DNA from: Singulisphaera sp. GP187
GTDB lineage: Bacteria > Planctomycetota > Phycisphaerae > Phycisphaerales > SM1A02
Assembly: GCA_945869475.1 (NCBI GenBank)
Contig: CAMBOV010000004.1
Coordinates: 1 to 64,000 of the forward strand
DNA: 64,000 bases
Reading direction: 5' to 3'
The notes beneath the pieces were generated by a model that worked only from the letters and a program-made list of their open reading frames with translations, was not told the DNA's origin and ran no database searches. The translations under genes were made by a program, and so were the position numbers. This document shows, in pieces, positions 1-7,807 of the stretch (its first letter is position 1; every line of letters begins with the position of its first letter).

Positions 1-534
1 AACTTCAGCGTCTCGAACGATCGCATTCTCAACGTCTTCGACACCTTTAACGTGTCAGGCACGATGAACGCACTCCACACTGATAATGCCTTCGGCGATA
101 TCGATACTGACGGCGACGGCTACGCCGACGTCTTCGGTGCAACGGGCGCGTGGTCACAGACGTGGAACAGCTCTGCTGGCATTCCTTCAGATTCGTTCGT
201 CAGCATCGGCGCACCAGGTCCAGTCGCTTTGGATCCTGGCTTTACTGGCCCATACGTCAGTGGCAGCATCGCCAACCTCTCTGGTTGGTATGACAGCACT
301 CCAGGTTCACAGAATCTCGCTGGCGCAACGCTCAAGATCAAGGTCATGCAGATCGCTCGTCTTGCTGCTGGAGAGACGGGTTACACCGGTCGACTCAACG
401 TCGGCTACGCCCTATTCGGCACGACAACCCCACTCTTCTCGGGCAACGTGACTTACACCCTTCCAGTTCCAGCTCCAGGCGCACTTGCGCTTCTCGGTCT
501 CGCCGGCTTCGTCAGCCGACGTCGCCGCTCCTAA
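1..534 (+). CDS. Exported protein with PEP-CTERM-like sorting tail (5' truncated)
   Basis: The frame is open from the window edge, so the N-terminus and full length are unknown; 177 codons are visible. An acidic stretch at visible residues 33-43 (DIDTDGDGYAD) resembles an EF-hand or dockerin-type calcium loop. The C-terminus has the three-part sorting layout: a short Pro motif (VPAPG), a hydrophobic helix (ALALLGLAGF) and a basic end (RRRRS). Such tails are common in exported proteins of Phycisphaerae and are thought to be removed during surface sorting. I infer a secreted or surface protein; the rest matches no family I recognise. A strong terminator follows at 588-628, so this is the last gene of its transcript. 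Confidence 0.8.
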   Translation, partial: NFSVSNDRILNVFDTFNVSGTMNALHTDNAFGDIDTDGDGYADVFGATGAWSQTWNSSAGIPSDSFVSIGAPGPVALDPGFTGPYVSGSIANLSGWYDSTPGSQNLAGATLKIKVMQIARLAAGETGYTGRLNVGYALFGTTTPLFSGNVTYTLPVPAPGALALLGLAGFVSRRRRS

Positions 535-587
535 GCCCCTTTTCACAGATGACACAGGTAGATTTTCAGATCACTTTGTGAAGTCGG

Positions 588-628
588 CCTCCGTCCAACG
601 TCTCCCCGTGGACGGAGGTTTCTTTTTT
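588..628 (+). terminator. Rho-independent terminator
   Basis: A perfect 9-bp stem (cctccgtcc at 588-596, ggacggagg at 610-618) closes a 13-nt loop and is followed by a T-rich run (tttcttttttct). It lies 53 nt past the stop of the exported-protein gene and most likely ends that transcript. Confidence 0.85.
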
Positions 629-633
629 CTCTC

Positions 634-783
634 ATGCAAACATATGCACTCCTGACAGCCTCCGCGCTCATCGCTTCAACGGCCTCTGGGAACGCGCCAC
701 CAGCGGCTACGCCGCGGGACAAGTTCGTCCGCGGCGAGTTTGCAAGCCGAGCAAGTCCGCGCAGCTCGGCGCAGTATGTCTGA
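634..783 (+). CDS. Candidate small exported peptide (49 aa), doubtful
   Basis: An ATG at 634 opens 49 codons to a TGA at 781-783. The N-terminal half (MQTYALLTASALIASTASG) looks like a short signal peptide and is followed by a Pro/Ala stretch and a basic, Ser-rich tail. Against it: there is no ribosome binding site (it begins six bases after the T-tract of a terminator), it is short, and its 3' part runs into repeat-like DNA. I do not recognise it. It could be the remains of a longer gene or a chance frame; the signal-like start is the only reason to list it. Confidence 0.2.
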   Translation: MQTYALLTASALIASTASGNAPPAATPRDKFVRGEFASRASPRSSAQYV

Positions 784-798
784 GCCGCGGGCAACTTG

Positions 799-857
799 GA
801 CCGTGGCGCGCAACTTGAAACCGTACCGCGCAACCGCGTGAGACCGTGGCGCGCAAC
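799..857. repeat. Short degenerate repeats downstream of the zinc permease gene
   Basis: The 16-mer gaccgtggcgcgcaac occurs at 799-814 and again at 842-857. Between them lies a diverged relative (aaccgtaccgcgcaac), and a partial unit (gcgggcaacttg) precedes the first. This looks like local tandem duplication followed by drift. It fills the spacer just beyond the znuB stop, and I see no gene in it. Confidence 0.6.
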
Positions 858-875
858 CGCGCTTGTCACGTACCG

Positions 876-1715
876 CTATCCAGTGATTCGTCGCCAGATC
901 CATGCCGCGACAAAGATGAGACTCGCGAGCGCGACGATCGCAGCTCCCGGCGGAAGCGACCAGTAGTACGAGATATAGAGGCCCGTGATGATCGCGATCC
1001 ACGAGCATGCGACTGAGAGCGCCATCATCGGCACAAGCCGCCGCGCAAACATGGCAGCAGTCGCTGCTGGAGTGATGAGCAGTGCGCTCGTGAGGATCAC
1101 TCCAACGACTTGCACTCCTGAAACGACTGCGAGCGCAACCAGTGTGAGCAGCACCAGTCGCAACCGACCCGAGCCGATCCCAATGAGATCTGCATAGTGT
1201 GCGTCGTACGAACTGAGTTCGAGCTCTTTGTGAAGCAGCACGAGCATCGTGACAATCACGAATCCAGCGCCGATCATGAACCAGAGGTCGCCCCGAGTCA
1301 CGCAGAGGATGTTGCCAAAGAGCAGATGAAGAAAATCGCTCCACGTGCCGCCGAAACTCATCAGGATCACGCCGAGTGCGAACATCCCCGTGAAGACGAC
1401 GCCGATGGCGGCATCTTCTCGCACACCTCGTCGGCGCGATGCTCCTGACGAGAGCACGCTGATACCGATCGCGGTGACAAGATTGCTTGCGAGCGCGCCT
1501 GTGGCGAGGCTGAATCCATACATCTGCGCGAGGACGAGTCCGGGAAGAGTCGTGTGCGACATCGCCTCGCCTGCGAATGCGAGACGGCGAAAGACCACGT
1601 ACACCCCAAGAAGTGCGCACGAAAGTCCCGCGACGAGTGCCGCGACGAGCCCTTCGCGCATGAATCCCATCGACCAGGGTTCCATGATGAAGTTGGCAAG
1701 CGCAAGCAAGCTCAT
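876..1715 (-). CDS. znuB: Metal ABC transporter permease (zinc importer, ABC-3 family)
   Basis: The 279-residue protein is almost wholly hydrophobic with about eight membrane helices, the pattern of ABC-3 permeases (ZnuB/TroC/MntB). The family's conserved segment after the first helices (GEAMSHTTLPG, about 49-59) is present; this is where the family carries its conserved small and polar residues. It forms the inner-membrane channel that accepts zinc from ZnuA. The gene overlaps the 3' end of the ATPase gene by 4 bp, so the two are translationally coupled. It is the last gene of znuA-znuC-znuB. Zinc rather than manganese is inferred from the His-rich loop of the binding protein. Confidence 0.9.
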   Translation of the reverse strand: MSLLALANFIMEPWSMGFMREGLVAALVAGLSCALLGVYVVFRRLAFAGEAMSHTTLPGLVLAQMYGFSLATGALASNLVTAIGISVLSSGASRRRGVREDAAIGVVFTGMFALGVILMSFGGTWSDFLHLLFGNILCVTRGDLWFMIGAGFVIVTMLVLLHKELELSSYDAHYADLIGIGSGRLRLVLLTLVALAVVSGVQVVGVILTSALLITPAATAAMFARRLVPMMALSVACSWIAIITGLYISYYWSLPPGAAIVALASLIFVAAWIWRRITG

Positions 1716-2434
1716 ACTGCCGCCTCTCGCACAGAGCCATTCTCAAGGGTCAGGACTCCGTCGAACGGCTGATCGTGCACGCCAACATCGTGCGTCGAAA
1801 CAATCATCGATTTTCCCTCTCGTTGCAACCGAGCGAGCACACCACCGACGAGCGCACGAGTCGCGGCATCTACTGCATTGAGCGGCTCATCGAGCAGCAG
1901 CAAATCAGAGCCTTGAGCAAGCGCGCGTGCCAACATCACGCGCTGTTGCTGTCCACCCGAGAGTTGATCAATCGGATTGGTCGCGATCGACATGATGTCG
2001 AGTTCTTCGAGCGTTGCTGCGACGACCGCATGATCGTTCGCATCGGCGCTCGTCAGCCATCCGCAGTGCACATACCGACCGCCAAGTACGAATCGCTCGA
2101 CCGACACTGGAAAGCTCCAGCTGATCTCTTCGCGCTGTGGCAAGTACGAGGTTCGATGATGGCAGGCGCGCACTTTCAATCCGAAGACGCCGATCGATCC
2201 AGATTTGCTCGCGAGCAATCCTGCGATCGTCTTCAAGAGGGTGCTCTTTCCAGATCCGTTGGCGCCGACGAGTGCGAGACGCGATCCCACTGGCAAGGTG
2301 AAATTCACCCCCGAAAGCACTGGTTTTTCACTGCCTCGATAGCCCACCGCGAGATCCCGCACCTGCAATGCGGGGGCGTGAGGATCGGGCGCGTGCAAGT
2401 GGCGACCGCCGTATGCGAGCCACTCGAACTTCAC
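1712..2434 (-). CDS. znuC: Metal ABC transporter ATP-binding protein
   Basis: A 240-residue ABC ATPase. Walker A is GANGSGKST (57-65), the signature is LSGGQQQR (158-165), Walker B is LLLLDEP (178-184), and a switch histidine lies in STHD near residue 214. The glutamine of the Q-loop (YLPQ) is at 100. It powers zinc import with the permease and binding protein encoded on either side. About 20 residues precede the usual ABC start and include several His; the start was chosen because its ATG overlaps the znuA stop by 4 bp, the same arrangement as at its own 3' end. Confidence 0.92.
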   Translation of the reverse strand: MKFEWLAYGGRHLHAPDPHAPALQVRDLAVGYRGSEKPVLSGVNFTLPVGSRLALVGANGSGKSTLLKTIAGLLASKSGSIGVFGLKVRACHHRTSYLPQREEISWSFPVSVERFVLGGRYVHCGWLTSADANDHAVVAATLEELDIMSIATNPIDQLSGGQQQRVMLARALAQGSDLLLLDEPLNAVDAATRALVGGVLARLQREGKSMIVSTHDVGVHDQPFDGVLTLENGSVREAAV

Positions 2435-3432
2435 TCGTTCAGTGCCTTGACGATTGCCTTCACGTTTGCGCGCATCGTTTCAAGATACGCCTTCCCCGGC
2501 TCGACTGCCGGAGGCTGCAGGAGTCCGTCGAGTTGCAGCGTCTCAACGAGGCGCACCTTTGCTTCACGCGCGACTGTGGCGGCGACCCTCGATGGATGTG
2601 CAGCGTCGCCCAAGACAACACCGCACTTGGTCGCCTGAACTTCGCGCACCATCTTGATCAACTCTTGCGGCGAGGGATCACTCTGCGAGACCCCCCCGCC
2701 CATCATCTCAACGCCGACGACTCGAAAGCCGTATCGATCTGCGAAGTAGCTCAATCCATCATGTGTCGTCACGAGCACGCGCTTCTCGGGCGCAATGGTC
2801 TGAACCTGCGACTTGATCCAGGTATCGAGTTTCACGAGTTCGCCGTCAAGCGCGAGACTTCGCGCGCGAAACGCGTCGACACTCTGCGGGCGCAGGGCGA
2901 CAAGCGCTTCGCAGAGGCGCTGATTGAGAACTTGAACCTTCGACGGATCATGCCAAATGTGTGGATCGACGCTCCCAGCAGAGTCGTGGTCATGCGCGTG
3001 ATCATGCGCGTGATCATGCGCGTGAACGCCAGCGGCGCCCGCACTCGCCGCCTTCGCGAGCCCATCCGCGATGACCAGAAGTGTGCCGCGCGATGCAGTC
3101 GACGCGTGCAATTTCGCGAGCGGCCGATCAAGGCCGAGTCCAAACTGCACGACAAGATCAGCGGATGCGATCTGTTGTGCGTCGGCTGGAGTCGGTTCGT
3201 AGTGGTGTGGATTGCCACCACCCGCGCCGAGCACGACGAGCGCGAGATCCTTCCCGCCGAGCCAGCGAACAAGATCGGCGGCGACGGGATTCGCAACGAC
3301 AATTTTCAGGGGAGCGGCAGTCGCGCTCTCCACGGGCGGCGTGCTGTGCAGAGTCGGCGCAGTCGGTGTCGCCGCCTGACCCGCGAGCGCCGCGGCGATG
3401 CAAAGGAGTGAAAGTGTGATCACGCGGACCAT
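2431..3432 (-). CDS. znuA: Zinc ABC transporter substrate-binding protein
   Basis: A 333-residue periplasmic cluster A-I binding protein. Residues 1-20 form a signal peptide. Likely metal ligands are a His in NPHHYEP (about 76-77), a His in DPHIWHDP (about 158) and a His in the later THDGLSYF segment. A His/Asp-rich loop (HAHDHAHDHAHDHD, 137-150) sits where ZnuA proteins carry a flexible zinc-scavenging loop; this supports zinc over manganese. The loop is encoded by a 12-bp tandem repeat. Only 23 bp separate this gene from the HD-GYP gene upstream, so either the promoter lies inside that gene or the two are co-transcribed. I see no clear Zur operator. Confidence 0.9.
   Translation of the reverse strand: MVRVITLSLLCIAAALAGQAATPTAPTLHSTPPVESATAAPLKIVVANPVAADLVRWLGGKDLALVVLGAGGGNPHHYEPTPADAQQIASADLVVQFGLGLDRPLAKLHASTASRGTLLVIADGLAKAASAGAAGVHAHDHAHDHAHDHDSAGSVDPHIWHDPSKVQVLNQRLCEALVALRPQSVDAFRARSLALDGELVKLDTWIKSQVQTIAPEKRVLVTTHDGLSYFADRYGFRVVGVEMMGGGVSQSDPSPQELIKMVREVQATKCGVVLGDAAHPSRVAATVAREAKVRLVETLQLDGLLQPPAVEPGKAYLETMRANVKAIVKALNE
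2991..3024. repeat. 12-bp tandem repeat encoding the ZnuA His-rich loop
   Basis: The unit catgcgcgtgat is repeated 2.8 times without mismatch. Read on the minus strand it encodes the four-residue period (AHDH) of the metal loop. Slippage here would change loop length in whole codons and keep the frame. Confidence 0.9.
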
Positions 3433-3455
3433 AGTAGGTCGCCAATGCGACGGTG

Positions 3456-5570
3456 CTACCCGGGGTACCGGGCGGCGACGGCGCGAAACTGATCCAAGGT
3501 CGAACTCTCAAGCAAGATCTCTATCAACTCTGGATCGAACTGCCGACCCGCGTTGATGCGCATCTCGGCAATCACCCTCGGCTCGGGCCACGCCTCTTTG
3601 TACTGCCGCTTCGAGCTCAGCGCATCGAAGACATCCGCGACCGAGACAATTCGAGAGAAGAGTGGGATCGCCTCACCCTTCATCGGAGCGACATCTCCCT
3701 GGCCCTCGTCGCTACTCACCGCGAGCTTCACGACATTCACAACCCCTGGATAGCCACCCCCATCCCATCGCTCGTGGTGGTGCAGTGCGACATCAAAGCA
3801 CGCGAGGTCGAGCACCGACACATTGTCCGAAAAGAGCCGCGCACCAATCACGCAGTGGCGCTGCATAACTGAGTACTCCTCAGCGGTCAGCCGCCCAGGT
3901 TTGTTTAGCACCGCGTCTGGGATTCCAACCTTTCCGACATCGTGCAACATCGCGGCGATGCGCAAGACATCCCGTTGCCGCTGCGCTTCGACAGGATCGA
4001 CTCTGCGGTGACGGCACCACGCGTCGAAGAGCACGACCGCATACTGGGCAACACGCGTGATATGCCCAAAGGTTTCAGCGGGATCACGCATTTCAGCCAT
4101 TTCCGTCATGCGTAGCACGAGCGCGCGCGTCAGTTCAGCACGCTCAATCGCGATCGTCGCCATCGTTCCAAAGTGCGTCATCGTTGCAACTTCAGCGGGG
4201 GTGAATCCCGCTCGCGGTGCTCTCGATTCGTCTTGTGGATTCAAGAGTTGCAAGACTCCAACGTTCTTGCCTGCGGAGGTTCGAAGAGGCAGCGCGAGAA
4301 TGGCGCGCGTTCGATAGCCGCTCGCCTCATCGACTGAGCGATTGAAGTGGTAGGGACTGTCGCTTGGAATCTCGTAGGCATCGGCGACCTCGATCGGCTT
4401 TCCCGTTGACGCTGCATATCCAGCGATACTGCCTCCATTCACAAGGATGCGTGTGCCCCGGATGTCTGGACGGTTCTGCGTGCCAACTTCAGTTTCGAGG
4501 GTCGAATTCTGCACGTACTTCAAGACCAAGTCATTTCCCTCGCGAATCATCACGCTTCCAGCATCACAGTCGAGCAGTTTGCGCGCATCACTCAGGATGC
4601 GCTCGAGCAAGGTGTCGAGATCTTGCACCTCATGCAGGTTCGCGTCGACGTCTGAGATCGCGGCGAGTGTCTTGTGTTTTCGTCGGACGTCGATCGTCAA
4701 CGCCGAGTTGTCGATCGTCAACGCCGAGTTCTGCTGCGCAAGTCGCTCGCGGTCGCCAAGACTCTCCGCCATCGCGTTGAGTTCGGCACCCACCTCGCCG
4801 AGTTCAGTTCTTGGATCGAGGTTGAGTCGCCCGTCAAATTTTCCCGCGCCAACCTCGCGCACGAAGGCACCCATCCGCTCGATCGGTCGAAGAAATCGAT
4901 CAACGAGTCGGTCAACCGTGAAATACACAAGTGCTGATAAGACGAGTGCGACCGCAACGGCGAGCAGCCAGAGCCAATCCAACTGGCTCAAAATCCTCTG
5001 GTGATCGATGTCGACACCAGCGAGTCCAACAAAGCTGCCGTCGGCGGCGCGAATGGGGGCGTATCCCGAAAGCCACTCGCCAAGTCGGTCGTGCAGGTAG
5101 CGAGCTGAGTCTTGTCGCCCGTCGATCAGCGCTGGCTGACCATCGGGCGAACTCGCGTTGTAGGGCACTCCTGGAGCATCCCACTCTGGGTTCACCGCTC
5201 CGCTCGCCAGCAGCCGCTCGCACGAATCGACAGCGAAATCAAAGCCCGTTGTGGATGCGTGTCGTGTGGGCACGATCAGATAGACAAAGTGAAATGGATA
5301 GTCGCTCGCGCTGTTTTGAATCTGCACGCGCCGCAAGTAGTGGTTCAATTCCGCGTAATCGGCAGTGTCAATGCTCTCTGGTCCGGTGAGAGAGGCCAAC
5401 GCCTCACCCCGAACTCCAGCAGCCACCGTCAGCGCGACCGCTCGCACTTGCAATTCCATCAGGCCTTTGAATCGCTCCCGGGCGAACCAGGAACTCGCAA
5501 CGCAGAGCACGGCGATCGCAACCACCGCCGTCAGCACCGTCGCACATTTGATCTTTGTTCGCAGTTTCAT
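3456..5570 (-). CDS. Membrane HD-GYP phosphodiesterase with HAMP and GAF domains
   Basis: About 704 residues from the ATG (a GTG six bases upstream is possible). Order: membrane helix near 9-30, extracytoplasmic sensor region to about 200, second helix 201-221, HAMP 222-275, a linker with the seven-residue repeat NSALTID twice, GAF about 315-480, HD-GYP about 495-700. The HD pair is in MLHDVGK (545-546) and the GYP motif is HHERWDGGGYPG (600-611), so the catalytic set looks complete. Known members hydrolyse cyclic di-GMP; the signal sensed is unknown. There is no Shine-Dalgarno, and the start lies 13 nt beyond the tRNA-Thr gene, so the message may come from the tRNA transcript. Confidence 0.88.
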   Translation of the reverse strand: MKLRTKIKCATVLTAVVAIAVLCVASSWFARERFKGLMELQVRAVALTVAAGVRGEALASLTGPESIDTADYAELNHYLRRVQIQNSASDYPFHFVYLIVPTRHASTTGFDFAVDSCERLLASGAVNPEWDAPGVPYNASSPDGQPALIDGRQDSARYLHDRLGEWLSGYAPIRAADGSFVGLAGVDIDHQRILSQLDWLWLLAVAVALVLSALVYFTVDRLVDRFLRPIERMGAFVREVGAGKFDGRLNLDPRTELGEVGAELNAMAESLGDRERLAQQNSALTIDNSALTIDVRRKHKTLAAISDVDANLHEVQDLDTLLERILSDARKLLDCDAGSVMIREGNDLVLKYVQNSTLETEVGTQNRPDIRGTRILVNGGSIAGYAASTGKPIEVADAYEIPSDSPYHFNRSVDEASGYRTRAILALPLRTSAGKNVGVLQLLNPQDESRAPRAGFTPAEVATMTHFGTMATIAIERAELTRALVLRMTEMAEMRDPAETFGHITRVAQYAVVLFDAWCRHRRVDPVEAQRQRDVLRIAAMLHDVGKVGIPDAVLNKPGRLTAEEYSVMQRHCVIGARLFSDNVSVLDLACFDVALHHHERWDGGGYPGVVNVVKLAVSSDEGQGDVAPMKGEAIPLFSRIVSVADVFDALSSKRQYKEAWPEPRVIAEMRINAGRQFDPELIEILLESSTLDQFRAVAARYPG
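4689..4730. repeat. 21-bp perfect tandem duplication inside the HD-GYP gene
   Basis: Two adjacent identical 21-bp units (4689-4709 and 4710-4730) duplicate NSALTID in the coiled segment between HAMP and GAF. The duplication keeps the frame and adds two helical turns to a signalling linker, which could alter signal phase. Confidence 0.95.
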
Positions 5571-5583
5571 GTGCACAAAAAAA

Positions 5584-5655
5584 AGCCGCCGATCGGACTT
5601 GAACCGACAACCTCAAGATTACAAATCATGTGCTCTACCATTGAGCTACAGCGGC
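5584..5655 (-). tRNA. trnT: tRNA-Thr (anticodon UGU)
   Basis: The minus strand folds into a standard 72-nt cloverleaf: acceptor GCCGCTG paired with CGGCGGC (one T-G wobble), D-stem GCTC/GAGC, anticodon loop TTTGTAA with anticodon TGT, T-stem GTCGG/CCGAT with loop TTCAAGT. The third anticodon-stem pair is a T-T mismatch. The discriminator is T and the CCA end is not encoded. A run of T follows at once on the transcribed strand and could serve as a 3' trailer or stop. It lies 41 nt beyond the mnmG stop. Confidence 0.93.
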
Positions 5656-5696
5656 GAGGTGCAGAACCGTGATTCTGCTTTTCGGAGTCTAGCAAC

Positions 5697-7781
5697 TCAT
5701 CCGATCTTGTTGCGTTGGCGGTCGCGGCGAATCGCCAGATCGAGAATCGAAATGTCCGCGGGGGTGAGCCCCGCGAGTCGCGAAGCCTGACCGAGTGTTG
5801 CGGGACGGAATTTCGCAAGTGATTCGATCGCTTCCGCTGCGAGTCCGACCACCGAGCGAGGCTCGATGTGGGATGGAATCAGCGTGTGTTCACACAGTGC
5901 GGCACGCTTCAATTCGGCGCGTTGCCGTCCCATGTACCCCTCATATCGCAGGTCGGTCAGCAGTCGCTCGATCACCGCGTGTTCGACGCGCTCGCCCCTC
6001 GCGTCTGCACCAATCAAGATCTCGGTCATCGAGTGTGCAGTCGTTTCAGATCGGCGCGCGACGTCGATCAATCGCTTGCCGATTCCAAAAACTTCCGGCG
6101 CGCGAATCGCCATAAGCCGCTTGCGAAGAGCCGCGAGGGCCACGTCACGCTCTGCGACGATCGCGACGCGCTCTTCGCCCACGAGCCCGCACTCGACGCC
6201 CAGTTCGCTGAGACGATTCTCAGCGTTGTCGGCGCGAAGAGTGAGTCGATACTCGGCGCGACTCGTAAACATTCGGTACGGCTCTCTCGGCTGGCGCGTC
6301 ACGAGATCGTCCATGAGCACACCGATGTACGCCTGATCTCGCCCGATGCGCACGAGATCAAGGCCGAGCGCAGATCGTGCTCCGTTGAGTCCGGCGACGA
6401 GTCCTTGCGATGCTGCTTCTTCGTAGCCGCTGGTTCCATTGATCTGCCCAGCGAGAAAGAGTCCTGTGATCGATTTCGTCTGCGCCGTCGAATCGATCTG
6501 GTGCGGCCAGACCATGTCATATTCGACGGCGTATCCCCATCGCTTCACGACCGCTCGCTCGCAGCCGGGAATTCCGCGCACGATCTGCGCCTGAATCTCT
6601 TTCGGAAGCGAGGTTGAAATTCCGTTGCAGTAAATGTCGTCGGTCGCGAGCGACTCCGGTTCGAGAAAGACATGGTGCGATTCGCGCTGGGCGAATCGAA
6701 CGACCTTGTCTTCAAGACTCGGGCAATAGCGCGGACCACTCTCAGCCTCCATCGCGCCGCAGTACATCGGTGCGAGGTGCAAGTTGTCGCGCACGAGTGC
6801 GTGAATCTCTGCGGTGGTCTGCGTCTCGCGACACTCCGCCTGCGGGAATGCTGGAAACTTTCCGCCGGGCAGAATCTGCGGTGAAAGTGTGCTGAACGGG
6901 ATCGGCGGCTGATCGCCCCACTGCGGCGCGAGACTCTCCCAGTCAACCGAACTTCGGGCGAGTCGCGGTGGAGTGCCTGTCTTGAGGCGACCGAGCTCAA
7001 ATCCAAGTTCGCGCAGTGCCGCTGAGATTCCAACGGCAGTTCCTTCGCCGATGCGTCCTCCTTCGGATTGCGCGAAGCCCGTGTGCATCAGCGCGCGCAT
7101 AAATGTTCCTGTCGTGAGCACCGCAGCGCGCGCTTCGAGTGTGACGCGTCCATCGGATTGGGCCGTCACCGAAAGTCGTTCACTTGCACTCTCAATGGCA
7201 ACTCGCGGTGCTGCCGTCCCATATGGCATGCGCGGAGCAACTGAAACTCCTCGCTCTCCAGCGTGCATTGCCGCGATCGCATGGGCGTTGTGGGCAGTCG
7301 CCCCGCTGTCGCAAGAGACAATCTGCGCACCTGCGCGCAGCCGCACTCCGTACACGCGACCACTGCGCACTTCGAACGATTCGACGAGACCTTGCACCAT
7401 CACGATTGGCACGCTCGCATCGGCTCTCGTCGAGAGCAATCGTTGCACTTCGGCTTGATAGTGGTGGCGATCGCACTGCGCACGGGGACCGCGCACCGCC
7501 GCTCCCTTTGTCGCATTGAGAACGCGAAATTGAATTCCCGTTGCATCTGTGGCCCGCCCCATGATGCCGCCAAGCGCATCGATTTCGCGCACCATTTGTC
7601 CCTTTGCGAGTCCGCCGATGGCTGGATTGCAACTCATCGCTCCAACAGTGGATGGATCCATCGTGATCATGATCACGCACGCCCCCTGCGCGCCTGCTGC
7701 GCCGAGCGCGCTCGATGCCGCCCACGCAGCTTCTGCGCCTGCGTGGCCGCCGCCAATGACTATGACCGACCACGCGTTCAT
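5697..7781 (-). CDS. mnmG: tRNA uridine 5-carboxymethylaminomethyl modification enzyme MnmG (GidA)
   Basis: A 694-residue FAD protein. The dinucleotide-binding motif GGGHAG is at 10-15; the family block around SCNPAIGGLAKG is near 50-62; the C-terminal helical domain that binds MnmE and tRNA is present to the end. With MnmE it adds the aminomethyl group to wobble uridine 34 of certain tRNAs. Length is slightly above the usual 620-650 because of small Ala-rich insertions in the N-terminal third (for example SSALGAAGAQGA). No mnmE is in view. It lies on the same strand just upstream of tRNA-Thr. Confidence 0.95.
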   Translation of the reverse strand: MNAWSVIVIGGGHAGAEAAWAASSALGAAGAQGACVIMITMDPSTVGAMSCNPAIGGLAKGQMVREIDALGGIMGRATDATGIQFRVLNATKGAAVRGPRAQCDRHHYQAEVQRLLSTRADASVPIVMVQGLVESFEVRSGRVYGVRLRAGAQIVSCDSGATAHNAHAIAAMHAGERGVSVAPRMPYGTAAPRVAIESASERLSVTAQSDGRVTLEARAAVLTTGTFMRALMHTGFAQSEGGRIGEGTAVGISAALRELGFELGRLKTGTPPRLARSSVDWESLAPQWGDQPPIPFSTLSPQILPGGKFPAFPQAECRETQTTAEIHALVRDNLHLAPMYCGAMEAESGPRYCPSLEDKVVRFAQRESHHVFLEPESLATDDIYCNGISTSLPKEIQAQIVRGIPGCERAVVKRWGYAVEYDMVWPHQIDSTAQTKSITGLFLAGQINGTSGYEEAASQGLVAGLNGARSALGLDLVRIGRDQAYIGVLMDDLVTRQPREPYRMFTSRAEYRLTLRADNAENRLSELGVECGLVGEERVAIVAERDVALAALRKRLMAIRAPEVFGIGKRLIDVARRSETTAHSMTEILIGADARGERVEHAVIERLLTDLRYEGYMGRQRAELKRAALCEHTLIPSHIEPRSVVGLAAEAIESLAKFRPATLGQASRLAGLTPADISILDLAIRRDRQRNKIG

Positions 7782-7807
7782 CGTGCAAATATAGACTCGC
7801 CCGTTCC

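Noticed and set aside
676-1746. Long minus-strand reading frame across znuB
   Set aside because: It is out of frame with the well-supported permease, is very Arg-rich and has no motif; it is a by-product of GC-rich codon use.
2991-3024. Short regularly spaced repeats as a CRISPR
   Set aside because: Directly adjacent 12-bp units inside a coding sequence, with no spacers.
2368-3411. 347-codon plus-strand frame opposite znuA
   Set aside because: Antisense to a clear binding protein; composition is not protein-like.
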